A stretch of DNA of 64,000 nt. Origin: Actinomycetospora succinea. Lineage in GTDB: Bacteria > Actinomycetota > Actinomycetes > Mycobacteriales > Pseudonocardiaceae. The DNA lies in contig NZ_SNYO01000002.1 of NCBI RefSeq assembly GCF_004363095.1, positions 310,001-374,000 on the forward strand. Direction: 5' to 3'. A program made the position numbers and the translations under genes. Of the stretch, positions 17,753 through 27,480 are shown in pieces (position 1 is the first letter of the stretch; each line of letters starts with the position of its first letter). Under the pieces are notes generated by a model that saw nothing but the letters and a program-made list of their open reading frames with translations, was not told the origin of the DNA and made no database searches.

Positions 17753-19282
17753 GTGACCGGACCGTCCCCCCATCCGTACGGTCCGCGGCCCCGACGCCGG
17801 CCCGAACGGCTGCCGCCCACGGCCCGGTCGACGCGGCCGTTCCCGGAGGACGCCGGGCCCGCCGAGGATGACACGCAGTACTCCACCCGCTACGACCCGC
17901 GGGCCGAGACGCAGTACGAGGGCCGGGCGTACCGGCCCGACGAGGACGACGTCGCCGATCGCGACGGCCCCCGGAAGATCACCGTCACGCGGGTCGCGGC
18001 CTGGCGGGCCCGGCGCCTGACCCAGCAGGGCGCGCGGGCGTTCCACCGCGCGGCGTCGGCCGACGGCGCCGACCGGTCGGGGCTCACGGCGCTCACCTAC
18101 GCCTGGATGGCCAACTACGCCTCCGACGCGACGCTGGCCGTCGCGCTGGCCAACACCCTGTTCTTCTCCGCGGCGAGCGCCGAGAGCAAGACCAAGGTGG
18201 CGCTCTACCTGCTCATCACCGTGGCGCCGTTCGCGCTCGTCGCGCCCGTGATCGGCCCGGCGCTCGACCGGCTGCAGCAGGGCCGCCGCGTCGCCATGGC
18301 GGTGTCCACGGCCGGGCAGGGCGCGCTGGCCGTCGTGCTCGCGCTGTGGATGGACACCTGGGCGCTCTACCCCGCCGCGCTCGGGATCATGGTGCTGTCG
18401 AAGTCGTTCGGCGTGCTCAAGGCGGCGGTGACGCCCCGGGTGCTGCCGCCGGGCATCACGCTCGTGACGACGAACTCCCGGCTCACCGTGTTCGGGCTCG
18501 TCGCGTCCGGGGTGGCGGGCGGGATCGCGGCCGGCGTCGCGTGGCTGTTCGGCTCGCCCGGCGCCGCCTGGCTGACCGCGGCGATCTGCGTCGCGGGCGT
18601 GTGGCTGTGCCTGCGCATCCCGTCGTGGGTCGAGGTCACCGAGGGCGAGGAGCCGACGAGGATCCTGCCGGTGCACGACGCCTCCGGGCAGCGCCGTCGC
18701 ACCCCGCTGAGTCGCGACGTCGTCACCGCGCTGTGGGCCAACGGGACGATCCGCAGCCTCACCGGCTTCCTCATGCTGTTCTCGGCGTTCGTCGTCAAGA
18801 ACGAGACCCCGGGCGCGCCGGGCGACCAGCTCGTGCTGCTCGGGGTCGTCGGCGCCGCGGCCGGGGCGGGCGGGTTCGTCGGCAACTTCATCGGCGCCCG
18901 GCAGCGTTTCCGGCGACCGCGCGTGCTGATGATCGTCTGCCTCGTCCTGGCCCTCGCCGGGGTCGTCCTCGCCGCGACGCTGACCGGCCTGCCGACCGCC
19001 GCCGTGGCCGCCCTGATCGCCGCGACGACGAGCGCGCTGCTCAAGGTCTGCCTCGACGCGATGGTGCAGCGCGACCTCCCCGAGGCCAACCGCGCGTCGG
19101 CGTTCGGGCGCTCGGAGACGATCCTGCAGCTGTCGTGGGTGTTCGGCGGGGCGCTGGGCGTGCTGCTCCCGCCGACGTGGTGGATCGGGTTCACCGTCAT
19201 CGGCGTCGTGATGGCGATCGGTACGGTGCAGACCGTGCTGATCACGCGGGGGTCGTCGATGATTCCGAGGATCCGCCGGTGA
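17753..19282 (+). CDS. MFS transporter with acidic N-terminal extension
   Basis: 509 residues from GTG 17753. About 90 hydrophilic N-terminal residues rich in Pro, Arg and Asp precede 12 membrane segments. Typical MFS loop sequences are GPALDRLQQGRR and NFIGARQRFRRP. The closest type I recognise is the actinobacterial MFS protein encoded next to DUF2771 (Rv0876c-like). Its cargo is unknown. Its TGA overlaps the GTG of the DUF2771 gene (19279-19282), so the two are coupled and probably act together at the membrane. Confidence 0.9.
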   Translation: MTGPSPHPYGPRPRRRPERLPPTARSTRPFPEDAGPAEDDTQYSTRYDPRAETQYEGRAYRPDEDDVADRDGPRKITVTRVAAWRARRLTQQGARAFHRAASADGADRSGLTALTYAWMANYASDATLAVALANTLFFSAASAESKTKVALYLLITVAPFALVAPVIGPALDRLQQGRRVAMAVSTAGQGALAVVLALWMDTWALYPAALGIMVLSKSFGVLKAAVTPRVLPPGITLVTTNSRLTVFGLVASGVAGGIAAGVAWLFGSPGAAWLTAAICVAGVWLCLRIPSWVEVTEGEEPTRILPVHDASGQRRRTPLSRDVVTALWANGTIRSLTGFLMLFSAFVVKNETPGAPGDQLVLLGVVGAAAGAGGFVGNFIGARQRFRRPRVLMIVCLVLALAGVVLAATLTGLPTAAVAALIAATTSALLKVCLDAMVQRDLPEANRASAFGRSETILQLSWVFGGALGVLLPPTWWIGFTVIGVVMAIGTVQTVLITRGSSMIPRIRR

Positions 19283-19788
19283 GGTCGCTCTCCCGCCGGA
19301 CCGTCGTCGTCGGCGCCGTGCTCCTCGTCGTCGTCGTGGCCGTGGTCGTCGTGCTGGTCGTGCGCGCCACCGCCGGCCCGTCCTCCCCCGGCGACGTCAC
19401 GTTCGCCGCCGGCGGGGCGAGCGCGACGGTCGGCGCGAGCCAGTTCTGCGACGTCCAGGTCACCGACTGCGGGGACGACCCGGAGGCGAACGCCGTCCTG
19501 CGCGTCCCGCCGAACACGCCGCTGGCCGTGACCGTGCCCGAGGAGGTCGCCGCCACCCCGTGGCAGCTCGCCTTCACCTTCCGCGACCCGGCCGGCGCCA
19601 TCCAGCAGGGCCGAAGCCCCGTCTTCGCGCCGGGCACGACGCCGACCTTCACGCTCGTCCTGCCCGTCGCGACCGACCAGCTCGAGAGCGCCGAGGTCCA
19701 GCAGTACGGCGCGCGGATCAGTCAGGGTCCGAACGGCCTGGAGTTCGCCACCCGCTCCACCTGGGTGCTCAGCGTCGACGACCGTTGA
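19279..19788 (+). CDS. DUF2771 membrane-anchored secreted protein
   Basis: 169 residues. A basic start (RSLSRRT) and one hydrophobic helix at residues 8-28 anchor an extracytoplasmic domain with FCDVQVTDCGDDPEANAVLR, where two cysteines may form a disulfide, and VPPNTPLAVTVPEEVAATPW. This matches DUF2771, which is almost always adjacent to the MFS gene upstream. The role is unknown. A GC palindrome directly after the stop probably terminates the pair. Confidence 0.85.
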   Translation: MRSLSRRTVVVGAVLLVVVVAVVVVLVVRATAGPSSPGDVTFAAGGASATVGASQFCDVQVTDCGDDPEANAVLRVPPNTPLAVTVPEEVAATPWQLAFTFRDPAGAIQQGRSPVFAPGTTPTFTLVLPVATDQLESAEVQQYGARISQGPNGLEFATRSTWVLSVDDR

Positions 19789-19792
19789 CACG

Positions 19793-19808
19793 CCGGGCGG
19801 CCGCCCGG
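19793..19808. terminator. GC palindrome after DUF2771
   Basis: CCGGGCGG followed directly by CCGCCCGG, a perfect 16-bp palindrome five bases after the stop of the MFS/DUF2771 pair. It folds as a six-pair stem with a GGCC loop. No T-run follows, as is common in high-GC actinobacteria. Use as a terminator is inferred. Confidence 0.55.
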
Positions 19809-19924
19809 TCCAGTGACATCCCATCGAGTGGCGTCCGATGCTTTCACCCGTTCGGCTCTGGGTAGGTGTATCCGCGAGGGCCACGGTGCTCGACGGCACG
19901 GGCCACTCTCGGGGGGAGTTCACG

Positions 19925-21655
19925 ATGGGGACGACGCGCGCTCGATCTCGACCGGCACGGTGGCTCGCCGCGCTCGGGGTGCTGGTCGCCACGGTGCTGG
20001 CGTTCTCGACCGTCGTGGCGGCCCCGCAGGCGGAGGCCGCGACCGTGCTCGGGCAGTTCCGCAACGCCGCGGGCCGGTGCCTGGAGAACCTCAACAACGC
20101 GACCACGGCGAACAACAAGATCCAGATCGCCGCGTGCGGCGCCGCGACCAACCAGGCCCAGCAGTTCAGCCGGTGGGCGAACGACGAGGCGATCAAGACC
20201 CCGGCGAACCGGTGCCTCGGCACGCTGAACAACGGCACGGCGGCGGGCACCTCGGTCGTGCTCCAGACCTGCGCGCCCACCAACAACAGCCAGCACTGGG
20301 TGGTGCGCACCGACGGGCTGATCGTCAACCGGCAGGCCGTGCGCTGCCTCGCCCCGCTGAACAACAGCACCACCGCCGGCACCCGCATGGTGCTCGCGAC
20401 CTGCACCACGGCGACCGCGATGCGCTGGACCGTGCCGGCGGCCTCGACCCCGACCGTGCCACCGACCACGACCACGCGGCCCACCACGACGACGACGGTC
20501 CCGCCGACGACCACCACGACGACCCCGCCGCCGGCGCGCGACCCGCTGCGCCAGCCGTTCGCGTCGAGCTCGATCTGGAACATGCCGATCGGCAGCGGCG
20601 CCACCTACGTCCCCGCGAACCTGCCCGCCCTGCCCGGCGGCAGCACCGGCGCCCGCGTCCCGCAGGTCGACGACGAGCCCCTCGTGCTGACGCCGACCGC
20701 GCCGCTGACCCCGATCCTCGCGAGCCCGGGCGGCTGGGGCGGCAACCGGTGCGTCACCGACCCGGCGACGACGCTCGCGACGGTCCCGATCCCGGCGAAC
20801 TACGTCCTGCCCAGCGACAACAAGAACCAGAGCGCCGCGTTCCTCGCCGCCGACGGGCGCACCGTCGTGCAGACCCAGCCCCTGGCGCGCTGCGCCGCGG
20901 GCGGGCCGGCGACGAGCTACGTGCGCTACCCGGACCAGGACATCTACGGCCCCGGCATCCAGGGCTCCCACGGCGGCTCGGGCATGAGCGCGCTCGGCGG
21001 CTCGATCCGCATCGGCGAGCTGCGTCCCGGCAGTCAGGGCCCGCGGCACGCCCTGAAGATCAACCTGTACGCCCGCGGCGAGCTCGGCCAGTGCGCCTCG
21101 CGCCCGGAGTGCTTCCGGTGGCCCGCGGTGAAGTCCGACAGCTACGCGGTCGGCTGGTACGGCTCGGTCGGCAACAACACCAACACCGCCATGCGCATGG
21201 GCTCGCTGCTCGCCATCCCGCCGTCGGTGAACATCGGCTCGCTCGGCCTGACCACCGAGCCCGGACGGCAGATCGCCTGGACGCTGCAGAACTACGGCGC
21301 CTACGTCGTCGACGACACCTACGGCCCGTCGTTCGCGTTCAACGCCGAGAACGGGCCCGCGGGCAACATGCGCACGCAGTTCCGCGCCGACTACGGCCAG
21401 GACTTCGAGGTCTACGCGAGCTCGCCGAACGCCTGGAGCCGCGACGTGCAGAAGCTCCGCCAGGTGCTGCAGGTCGTGGACAACAACGGGCCGAGCAGCG
21501 TCGGCGGCGGGGGCACGCCGCGCCAGCCGCTGCTGCCCGAGCTCGTCGAGCCGCTCGTGTCGATCCCGCCGACGCTGCCCACGCCGCCGGCGACCACGCA
21601 GACCAGCGCGCCGGTGCCGGCGACCTCGAGCCCGGCGATCCCGGATGGGCCGTAG
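19925..21655 (+). CDS. Secreted protein: ricin-type lectin domain, Thr/Pro linker, unknown C-terminal domain
   Basis: 576 residues from ATG 19925 behind a GGGGGAG site. A signal peptide (basic start, hydrophobic core AALGVLVATVLAFSTVVAA, cleavage near AEA-AT) is followed by a beta-trefoil lectin region with three repeats (LENLNNATTANN, LGTLNNGTAAGT, LAPLNNSTTAGT), each ending in a cysteine strand and a Q/W-type segment. A Thr/Pro linker leads to about 330 residues starting PFASSSIWNMPIGSGATYVP, containing GIQGSHGGSGMSALGGSIRI and VGWYGSVGNNTNT. I do not recognise a named family for this part. It probably binds an extracellular glycan. The C-terminus is Pro/Thr-rich. Confidence 0.85.
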   Translation: MGTTRARSRPARWLAALGVLVATVLAFSTVVAAPQAEAATVLGQFRNAAGRCLENLNNATTANNKIQIAACGAATNQAQQFSRWANDEAIKTPANRCLGTLNNGTAAGTSVVLQTCAPTNNSQHWVVRTDGLIVNRQAVRCLAPLNNSTTAGTRMVLATCTTATAMRWTVPAASTPTVPPTTTTRPTTTTTVPPTTTTTTPPPARDPLRQPFASSSIWNMPIGSGATYVPANLPALPGGSTGARVPQVDDEPLVLTPTAPLTPILASPGGWGGNRCVTDPATTLATVPIPANYVLPSDNKNQSAAFLAADGRTVVQTQPLARCAAGGPATSYVRYPDQDIYGPGIQGSHGGSGMSALGGSIRIGELRPGSQGPRHALKINLYARGELGQCASRPECFRWPAVKSDSYAVGWYGSVGNNTNTAMRMGSLLAIPPSVNIGSLGLTTEPGRQIAWTLQNYGAYVVDDTYGPSFAFNAENGPAGNMRTQFRADYGQDFEVYASSPNAWSRDVQKLRQVLQVVDNNGPSSVGGGGTPRQPLLPELVEPLVSIPPTLPTPPATTQTSAPVPATSSPAIPDGP

Positions 21656-21657
21656 GC

Positions 21658-21705
21658 CCACGTGAGTGATATGGGTCGTCATGACGACCCATATCCCTCA
21701 CGTGG
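21658..21705. terminator. 23-bp-arm palindrome filling a convergent gene gap
   Basis: Arms of 23 bp (22 matching; left outer sequence CCACGTGAGTGATATGGGTC) around a 2-bp centre occupy almost the entire gap between the lectin-protein stop (21655) and the cold-shock gene stop (21708). It is symmetrical, so it can serve both genes. The outer motif CGTGAGTGAT also occurs in the palindrome at 34097 in the form CGTGCGTGAT and in the array at 60760. Confidence 0.8.
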
Positions 21706-21707
21706 CG

Positions 21708-22094
21708 TCAGCCCTCGAGCTCCCGGGCCACGGCGCGGACGACCTCGGCGAGCTGCTTGGTGTGGCGCCGGTCGGGGTAGCGCCCGCGCCGCAGTTCCGG
21801 CTGGACGCGGGCCTCCAGGATCTTGATCATGTCGTCGATGAGGCCGTGGAGCTCGTCGGGTGAGCGGCGGGCGGCCTCGGCGACCGAGGGCGCGGGGTCG
21901 ACCAGGCGGACCTGGAGCGCCTGCGGCCCGCGCCGGCCCTCGGCGATCCCGAACTCCACGCGCTGACCGGACTTCAGCGTCTCCACCTCGCGGGGGAGCG
22001 CGCCCTTCGGCACGTAGACGTCGGCCCCGCCCTCCTGCGACAGGAAGCCGAAGCCCTTCTCGGCGTCGTACCACTTGACCTTGCCGGTCGGCAC
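21708..22094 (-). CDS. Cold-shock domain protein with C-terminal extension
   Basis: 128 residues from GTG 22094. Residues 1-66 are a cold-shock OB-fold: [20 protein letters not shown] contains RNP1 (KGFGF), and [10 protein letters not shown] takes the RNP2 position. The remaining about 60 residues ([20 protein letters not shown] ... [13 protein letters not shown]) are helical and absent from short CspA proteins; this longer form is usual in actinobacteria (CspB of mycobacteria, from memory). It probably binds single-stranded nucleic acid as an RNA chaperone. It is convergent with the lectin gene. Confidence 0.93.
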   Translation of the reverse strand: MPTGKVKWYDAEKGFGFLSQEGGADVYVPKGALPREVETLKSGQRVEFGIAEGRRGPQALQVRLVDPAPSVAEAARRSPDELHGLIDDMIKILEARVQPELRRGRYPDRRHTKQLAEVVRAVARELEG

Positions 22095-22227
22095 CGTCGT
22101 CTCCCGACTCTCCGCTGGACACCACGACAAAGCGCCCCGGCGACCGGCCGGAGCGCAGACGCCCAGTTTATCCCCGCGCGGCCACCACGAATCCGCCGAG
22201 CGCACGCCGGGTTCTCCTCCTGTGGGG

Positions 22228-23262
22228 TCAGCCGGCGTGCAGCCCGGCGTAGGTCCCGAGGAAGAGGGCCGCCTGGAGCTCGGCACGGCCGGAGACCCCG
22301 AACTTCGCCAGCACCGCCTTCACGTGGTCCTGGACCGTCCACTCCGAGAGCCCCAGCGCGCGGGCGATGCGCCGGTTCGAGCGCCCCAGCGCCAGCTGGC
22401 CGAGCACCTCCTGCTCGCGCTGCGAGAGCCCCCGGGCCCGGGCCACCAGGTCGGCCAGGCACCCGGGGCGGATCGGGTCGACGACCACGGCGAGCCGGGC
22501 GCCCAGGGCCGTGACGGTGAAGCTCAGCCAGCGCCCCTCGGCGGTCGGCGCGTGGACCGTGCGCGCGCCGGCGGACCGGCGCCGGTCCGCGACGAGCGCG
22601 CCCACCACGGGCGGGAGCCGGTCGTCGCCGCCGAGGAGCACCCGCGCCTCGGCGCTGATCTCCTCCACGCGGCCGCCGGGGGCGCACAGGACGAGCCCGG
22701 ACCCCGCGACGTCGAGCGGGACCAGGGCCGGGTCGTCGTCACCCACGACGCGGCCGGCGATCATGGCCTCGCGCAGGGCGAGGGCCACCGGGCGGCCCAC
22801 CGCCGCGACGGTCGCGACCTCGTCGTCGGTGAACGTCCCGCCGGCCCGCAGGAGCTCGACGGTGCCCCACGGGGTGCGGCCGTCGTGGAGCACCAGACGC
22901 AGGTGGTCGGTGAAGCCGCGGGGCGCGAGCGTCTCGCGGTGCCGGGCGCTGCGGGCGGGCTCGCCGCCGGTGGCCGCCCGCACCGTCCCGACCAGCGACC
23001 CCTCGAGGAGGTCGGCGAACCGCAGGACGTCGGGGTCCGGGCCGTACTCGTGGGCGAACACCTCCGCCTCGAGGTCCTCGTCGCGCTCGGCGCCGTGCAG
23101 CACGCAGGACGTCGTCATGGCCGTGGCGGGGTCGACCGTCGCCCACACCGCGAGGTCGTGGCTGACGGTCCGCTCGACGACCGCGGCGGCGGCGCGACGC
23201 AGCGCCGCGTGACCCGCCACCGGATCGAGCGTCGCCGCCAGCCGCTCGACGAGCATCGTCAC
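22228..23262 (-). CDS. GAF-like sensor with C-terminal LuxR helix-turn-helix
   Basis: 344 residues. The N-terminal 250 residues have a GAF-like pattern ([20 protein letters not shown] ... [20 protein letters not shown], a sensory strand series). The C-terminal HTH reads [20 protein letters not shown] ... [20 protein letters not shown]. This is a one-component regulator; the ligand and target are unknown. It is divergent from the cupin at 23360 with about 100 bp between, so that gene is a candidate target. GTG start at 23262. Confidence 0.88.
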   Translation of the reverse strand: MTMLVERLAATLDPVAGHAALRRAAAAVVERTVSHDLAVWATVDPATAMTTSCVLHGAERDEDLEAEVFAHEYGPDPDVLRFADLLEGSLVGTVRAATGGEPARSARHRETLAPRGFTDHLRLVLHDGRTPWGTVELLRAGGTFTDDEVATVAAVGRPVALALREAMIAGRVVGDDDPALVPLDVAGSGLVLCAPGGRVEEISAEARVLLGGDDRLPPVVGALVADRRRSAGARTVHAPTAEGRWLSFTVTALGARLAVVVDPIRPGCLADLVARARGLSQREQEVLGQLALGRSNRRIARALGLSEWTVQDHVKAVLAKFGVSGRAELQAALFLGTYAGLHAG

Positions 23263-23359
23263 GGCGCGTACCCCCCTGGGACTGGGGATGGGCTCCCCCC
23301 GCCCAGTATTCCTACTGTCGGCTCATCGACAAGCCCCACTCGCTGACTCGGAGTACACG

Positions 23360-23782
23360 ATGAGCGCTCAGACCCTCGACACCTTCCCCCTCATGGGGGC
23401 GGAGGCGACCGTCCTCGCCGACGGCGACACCACCGGCGACGCCTGGGAGGCGCTCCAGCTCGACCTCGCCCCGGGAGCACGATCCCCGAGACACACGCTC
23501 GCGGCCGACAAGCTGTTCGCCGTCGTCGCCGGGACGGTGACGATCGAGATCGGGGACGAGACGCGCGAGGTCGACGGCGGGCCGGTGTGGGTGCCGGCCG
23601 GCACGCCGCACTGCTACCGGAACACCTCGGACGCGCCCGCCCGCATGCTCGTCGTGGTGACCGGCCGCAGCCAGGTCGAGTTCCTGCGCGGCATGAGCCG
23701 GCTGACCGCCGGGGGCCCGCCGGACCCGGCGGCCGTCGCCGAGCACACGGCGGCCCACGGCGTGGCGATCCTGCCCGCCTAG
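23360..23782 (+). CDS. Small cupin-domain protein
   Basis: 140 residues from ATG 23360. A single cupin barrel: FAVVAGTVTIEIGDETREVD and GGPVWVPAGTPHCYRNTSD form the two cupin motifs, with the metal-type histidine of the second motif (TPHCYRN) present. The first motif has RHTLAADKLF in place of HxH(x)E, so metal binding is uncertain. It could be a small-molecule binding protein or a dioxygenase-like enzyme. It is transcribed away from the GAF-LuxR regulator and convergent with the acyl-CoA ligase. Confidence 0.85.
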   Translation: MSAQTLDTFPLMGAEATVLADGDTTGDAWEALQLDLAPGARSPRHTLAADKLFAVVAGTVTIEIGDETREVDGGPVWVPAGTPHCYRNTSDAPARMLVVVTGRSQVEFLRGMSRLTAGGPPDPAAVAEHTAAHGVAILPA

Positions 23783-23790
23783 GAGGCGCG

Positions 23791-25440
23791 TCAGGCCGTG
23801 GGGCTGGTCCGGAGGCCGAGGAGCTCGACGGACTCCTCGCGCATCTGGACCTTGCGGACCTTGCCGGTGACGGTCATCGGGAACTCCTCGACGACGTGCA
23901 CGTAGCGCGGGATCTTGTAGTGGGCGAGCTTGCCCGTCGAGAACTCGCGGATCGCCTCCGGCGTCAGCGGCGTGGTGCCGGCCTTCTGGCGCACCCACGC
24001 CATGAGCTCCTCGCCGTAGCGCTCGTCGGGGACCCCGATGACCTGCGCGTCGACGATGTCCGGGTGGGTGTAGAGGAACTCCTCGATCTCGCGCGGGTAC
24101 ACGTTCTCCCCGCCGCGGATGACCATGTCCTTGATCCGGCCGGTGATGTTGATGTAGCCCTCGTCGTCCATCACGCCGAGGTCGCCGGTGTGCATCCAGC
24201 GGGCCCGGTCGATGACCTCGGCGGTCTTCTCGGGCTGCTCCCAGTAGCCGAGCATCACCGAGTAGCCCCGCGTGCACAGCTCGCCCGGCTCCCCGCGCGG
24301 GACCGTGCGGCCGGTCTCCGGGTCGACGATCTTCGACTCGAGGTGGGGCATCGTGCGGCCCACCGTCGACACCCGGCGGTCCAGCGAGTCGTCGACGCGG
24401 GTCTGGGTGGAGACCGGGCTGGTCTCGGTCATGCCGTAGGAGATCGCGACCTCGGACATGCCCATCCGCTCGACGACCTGCTTCATCACCTCGATCGGGC
24501 ACGGCGAGCCGGCCATGATCCCGGTGCGCAGGCTGCCCAGGTCGTAGGACTCGAAGTTCTCCAGCCCCAGCTCGGCGATGAACATCGTCGGCACCCCGTA
24601 GAGCGAGGTGCACCGCTCGGCGGCGACGGCCTCGAGCGTGGCCGTCGGGTCGAACCCGGGCGCCGGGATGACCATCGTCGCCCCGGAGCTGGTGCACGCG
24701 AGGTTGCCCATGACCATGCCGAAGCAGTGGTAGAAGGGCACCGGGATGCAGACGCGGTCGACGTCGGAGTAGCCGATGAGCTGCCCGACGAAGAAGCCGT
24801 TGTTGAGGATGTTGTGGTGCGACAGGGTCGCGCCCTTCGGGAAACCCGTGGTCCCCGAGGTGTACTGGATGTTGATCGGGTCGTCCGGGGTCAGCGTCGC
24901 GGACACCTCGCGCACGCGGGAGACGTCCCCGTCGCGGACGAACAGGTCGTCCCACTCGTCGGAGTCGATGATCACGACCCGCTCGAGCGCCTGCCGCTCG
25001 GGCCGGACCTCCTCGATCATCGCGGCGTAGTCCGAGGTCTTGAAGCTACGCGCGGCGACCAGCAGCGAGATCCCCGCCTGGTCGAGCACGAACGCCAGCT
25101 CGTGGGTCCGGTACGCCGGGTTGATGTTGACCAGGATCGCGCCGATCTTGGCCGTGGCGTACTGCAGCAGCGTCCACGGCGCGCAGTTCGGCGCCCAGAT
25201 GCCGACGCGGTCGCCGACCGCGACGCCCAGGTCGAGCAGGCCCAGGGCCAGCGCGTCGACCTCGGCCACGAACCGCGCCCACGTGTAGCGCTCGCCGCGG
25301 GCGCGGTCGACCAGGGCCTCGGCGTCCGGGCGCGCACCCGCGGTGCGGTCCAGGTTGTCGCCGATGGTGTCCCCGAGCAGCGGGACGTCCGAGATCCCGG
25401 ACGTGTAGCTGGGCACGAGGGGCTGGGCTGGCGCCGTCAC
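23791..25440 (-). CDS. Fatty-acyl-CoA synthetase (FadD-type, AMP-binding)
   Basis: 549 residues from GTG 25440, chosen for the CGGAGG site 6 bp upstream; an ATG 39 bp earlier has none. Motifs run in order: [18 protein letters not shown] (phosphate binding), [30 protein letters not shown] (hinge) and the catalytic lysine in [12 protein letters not shown]. This matches the AMP-dependent acyl-CoA ligases annotated as fatty-acyl-CoA synthases in actinobacteria. The chain-length preference cannot be read. It is divergent from AMP nucleosidase at 25549; AMP is a product of this ligase, but a metabolic link is speculative. Confidence 0.93.
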   Translation of the reverse strand: MTAPAQPLVPSYTSGISDVPLLGDTIGDNLDRTAGARPDAEALVDRARGERYTWARFVAEVDALALGLLDLGVAVGDRVGIWAPNCAPWTLLQYATAKIGAILVNINPAYRTHELAFVLDQAGISLLVAARSFKTSDYAAMIEEVRPERQALERVVIIDSDEWDDLFVRDGDVSRVREVSATLTPDDPINIQYTSGTTGFPKGATLSHHNILNNGFFVGQLIGYSDVDRVCIPVPFYHCFGMVMGNLACTSSGATMVIPAPGFDPTATLEAVAAERCTSLYGVPTMFIAELGLENFESYDLGSLRTGIMAGSPCPIEVMKQVVERMGMSEVAISYGMTETSPVSTQTRVDDSLDRRVSTVGRTMPHLESKIVDPETGRTVPRGEPGELCTRGYSVMLGYWEQPEKTAEVIDRARWMHTGDLGVMDDEGYINITGRIKDMVIRGGENVYPREIEEFLYTHPDIVDAQVIGVPDERYGEELMAWVRQKAGTTPLTPEAIREFSTGKLAHYKIPRYVHVVEEFPMTVTGKVRKVQMREESVELLGLRTSPTA

Positions 25441-25548
25441 GGTCGACCTCCGGAGGGACACGTCTGTGGTCGTCGACACGATGTCACGTCGATCGCCCCG
25501 TCGTCACCGGACGAACCGCCGGGGCGGCCCCGCGGAACGGCTGGGACC

Positions 25549-26742
25549 ATGTCGACCATGGGTGACGTGGTCGAGGTGGACGGCGCCGGCCTGGGCGCGG
25601 ACGACGTCGAGAAGGCGACCGACCGGCTCGTCGACGCGCTCGTCGACGCCGACGAGGCCGGCTGGTACGGGCGCCTCGAGGTGATCCGGCCCTGGTCGCA
25701 GCACAATCCGCACCTCGACGGCGAGTTCGCCCGCGCGGGCGCGATCCGCCGCTACCTGTGCCGCGAGCTGGCCTCGCTGCTCACGATGGGCGCGCGGATC
25801 ACGGCGCGCCCGTCGCGGGCCCAGCCGCCGTTCGACGACCCGGCGTTCTTCACCGCCCTCGACGAGGACCGCGTCGACACCCGCTCGAAGAAGCTCTTCC
25901 TCTTCTCCCCCGAGCGGATGGCGCTCTCGATCGACCGGATCGGCCACTACACGGGCACGCCCGCGGGCGCGTTCCAGCGCCACGTCCTCTTCACGAACTA
26001 CGCGATGCACGTCGAGGCGTTCCTGGAGCGGTTCCCGCACGCCGTGCGCCCCGACCGGCCGGGCGCGCAGATGCCCGCGTACCACCACGTCACGGAGGCC
26101 GGCGACGGCGTGAGCCTCGTGAACATCGGCGTGGGGCCGGCCAACGCGAAGACCGCGACCGACCACGTCGCGGTGCTGCGGCCGGACACGATGATCATGA
26201 TCGGGCACTGCGGCGGCCTGCGGAACCACCAGCACAAGGGCGATTTCGTGCTGGCCACGGGCTACCAGCGTGCCGACCACGTCCTCGACGAGGTGCTCCC
26301 GCTCGACGTGCCCGTCGTGCCCAACCACCGGCTGAACTCGTTCCTGCTCGACGCGCTGCAGCAGGCCGGCATGACCTACCGCCTCGGCATCGTGCACACC
26401 ACCGACAACCGCGACTGGGAGTTCAACCAGCAGGCGACGCTGCGGGCCATGCGCCTGAGCCGCAGCGTCGCCGTCGACATGGAGTCGGCCACCATCGCGG
26501 CCAACGGGTTCCGCTACCGCGTGCCCCACGCGACCCTGCTGTGCGTCTCGGACAAGCCGCTGCACGGCTCGCCGAAGCTCGCGGCCGGCGCGCAGGAGTT
26601 CTACGAAGCCTCCAAGCGCCACCACCTCGACCTCGCCCTGACCGCGATCGCGTCGGTGCGCCGCGAGCACCCCGAGGGCCTGCCCGGCCAGGAGATCCGG
26701 GCCGTCGACGAGCCGCTGTTCGGGGGCCCGCCGGATCTCTAG
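25549..26742 (+). CDS. amn: AMP nucleosidase
   Basis: 397 residues from ATG 25549 (a second ATG is 9 bp on). The N-terminal AMP-nucleosidase domain covers roughly the first 150 residues (DTRSKKLFLFSPERMALSID). The C-terminal PNP/UDP-phosphorylase fold has VNIGVGPANAKTATDHVAVL, MIMIGHCGGLRNHQHKGDFV and AVDMESATIAANGFR. The enzyme splits AMP to adenine and ribose 5-phosphate and adjusts adenylate pools. E. coli Amn is about 484 residues, so this is a shorter form. Its stop shares CTAG with the convergent hemerythrin gene. Confidence 0.93.
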   Translation: MSTMGDVVEVDGAGLGADDVEKATDRLVDALVDADEAGWYGRLEVIRPWSQHNPHLDGEFARAGAIRRYLCRELASLLTMGARITARPSRAQPPFDDPAFFTALDEDRVDTRSKKLFLFSPERMALSIDRIGHYTGTPAGAFQRHVLFTNYAMHVEAFLERFPHAVRPDRPGAQMPAYHHVTEAGDGVSLVNIGVGPANAKTATDHVAVLRPDTMIMIGHCGGLRNHQHKGDFVLATGYQRADHVLDEVLPLDVPVVPNHRLNSFLLDALQQAGMTYRLGIVHTTDNRDWEFNQQATLRAMRLSRSVAVDMESATIAANGFRYRVPHATLLCVSDKPLHGSPKLAAGAQEFYEASKRHHLDLALTAIASVRREHPEGLPGQEIRAVDEPLFGGPPDL

Positions 26743-27410
26743 ACCCCGAACAGGCGGCCGGCGCGCGCCGCGAACCGGCGCTCGGTGAGCGCGAGGATCC
26801 CCCGCAGCGGCGCCGGTGCCTCGGCGACGAGCACCCGGCGCTCGTCGGGGGTCGCGTGCGACACCACCCAGGGCACCACGAACGTCAGGACGCCGAGCCC
26901 GAGCGTGCCCCGGAAGCGCTCCTGCAGCCGCGCGTAGTCCTCGACGGTGACCCGCTCGATGATGATCGGGAAGACATCGCGCTCCTCGTCGGCGACGTGG
27001 CGCACGAGCAGGTCGGCGACCTCGCCGAGGACCGCGGCGAGCTCCGGGCCCGCCTCCCCGGCGGCGGCGAGCTCGCCGGCCCGGTCGAGCAGGGGATCGA
27101 GCCGCTCGTGGTCCTCGGTCAGCGCGCACAGCGCCGTGAGGTCGCCCGCCACCTCCTCGAGCAGCGGCCACACGTCGTCGTCCTCCACGCGGTGGTGGTT
27201 GACGATCTCGGCCGTCACCCCCTGCAGGTAGTGGCGCAACAGCCGTAGCCGCCGCCGATCCGGTGTCCGGACCAGCTCCCCGGCGACCTCGGCGAGCCGG
27301 GTCAGGTCGCGGGTCATGGCGCGGTGCACGACGCGGTAGTCGAGCAGGTCGGGGGTCGGGTCGCCCGGGCGGCGGGGCGTGGCGGGCGTCGGGCGGGTGG
27401 TCGTGGTCAT
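26739..27410 (-). CDS. Hemerythrin HHE-domain protein
   Basis: 223 residues from ATG 27410 with a GGAGAG site. A four-helix bundle with iron-ligand-like pairs: VVHRAMTRDL, NHHRVEDDDVWPLLEE, LTEDHERLDPLL and VRHVADEERDVFPII. The C-terminal about 70 residues are hydrophobic to amphipathic (LGLGVLTFVVPWVVSHATPD) and probably form additional helices. Such proteins bind di-iron and act in oxygen, NO or iron sensing, or in repair. The AT-richer 70 bp upstream, unlike the surrounding sequence, probably holds its promoter. Confidence 0.88.
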   Translation of the reverse strand: MTTTTRPTPATPRRPGDPTPDLLDYRVVHRAMTRDLTRLAEVAGELVRTPDRRRLRLLRHYLQGVTAEIVNHHRVEDDDVWPLLEEVAGDLTALCALTEDHERLDPLLDRAGELAAAGEAGPELAAVLGEVADLLVRHVADEERDVFPIIIERVTVEDYARLQERFRGTLGLGVLTFVVPWVVSHATPDERRVLVAEAPAPLRGILALTERRFAARAGRLFGV

Positions 27411-27480
27411 GGTGCTCTCCTCGTGACTGATTCGGATGGAGTGAGACTAACTTCGATTGAGCTACAGTCAAACAAAACTG

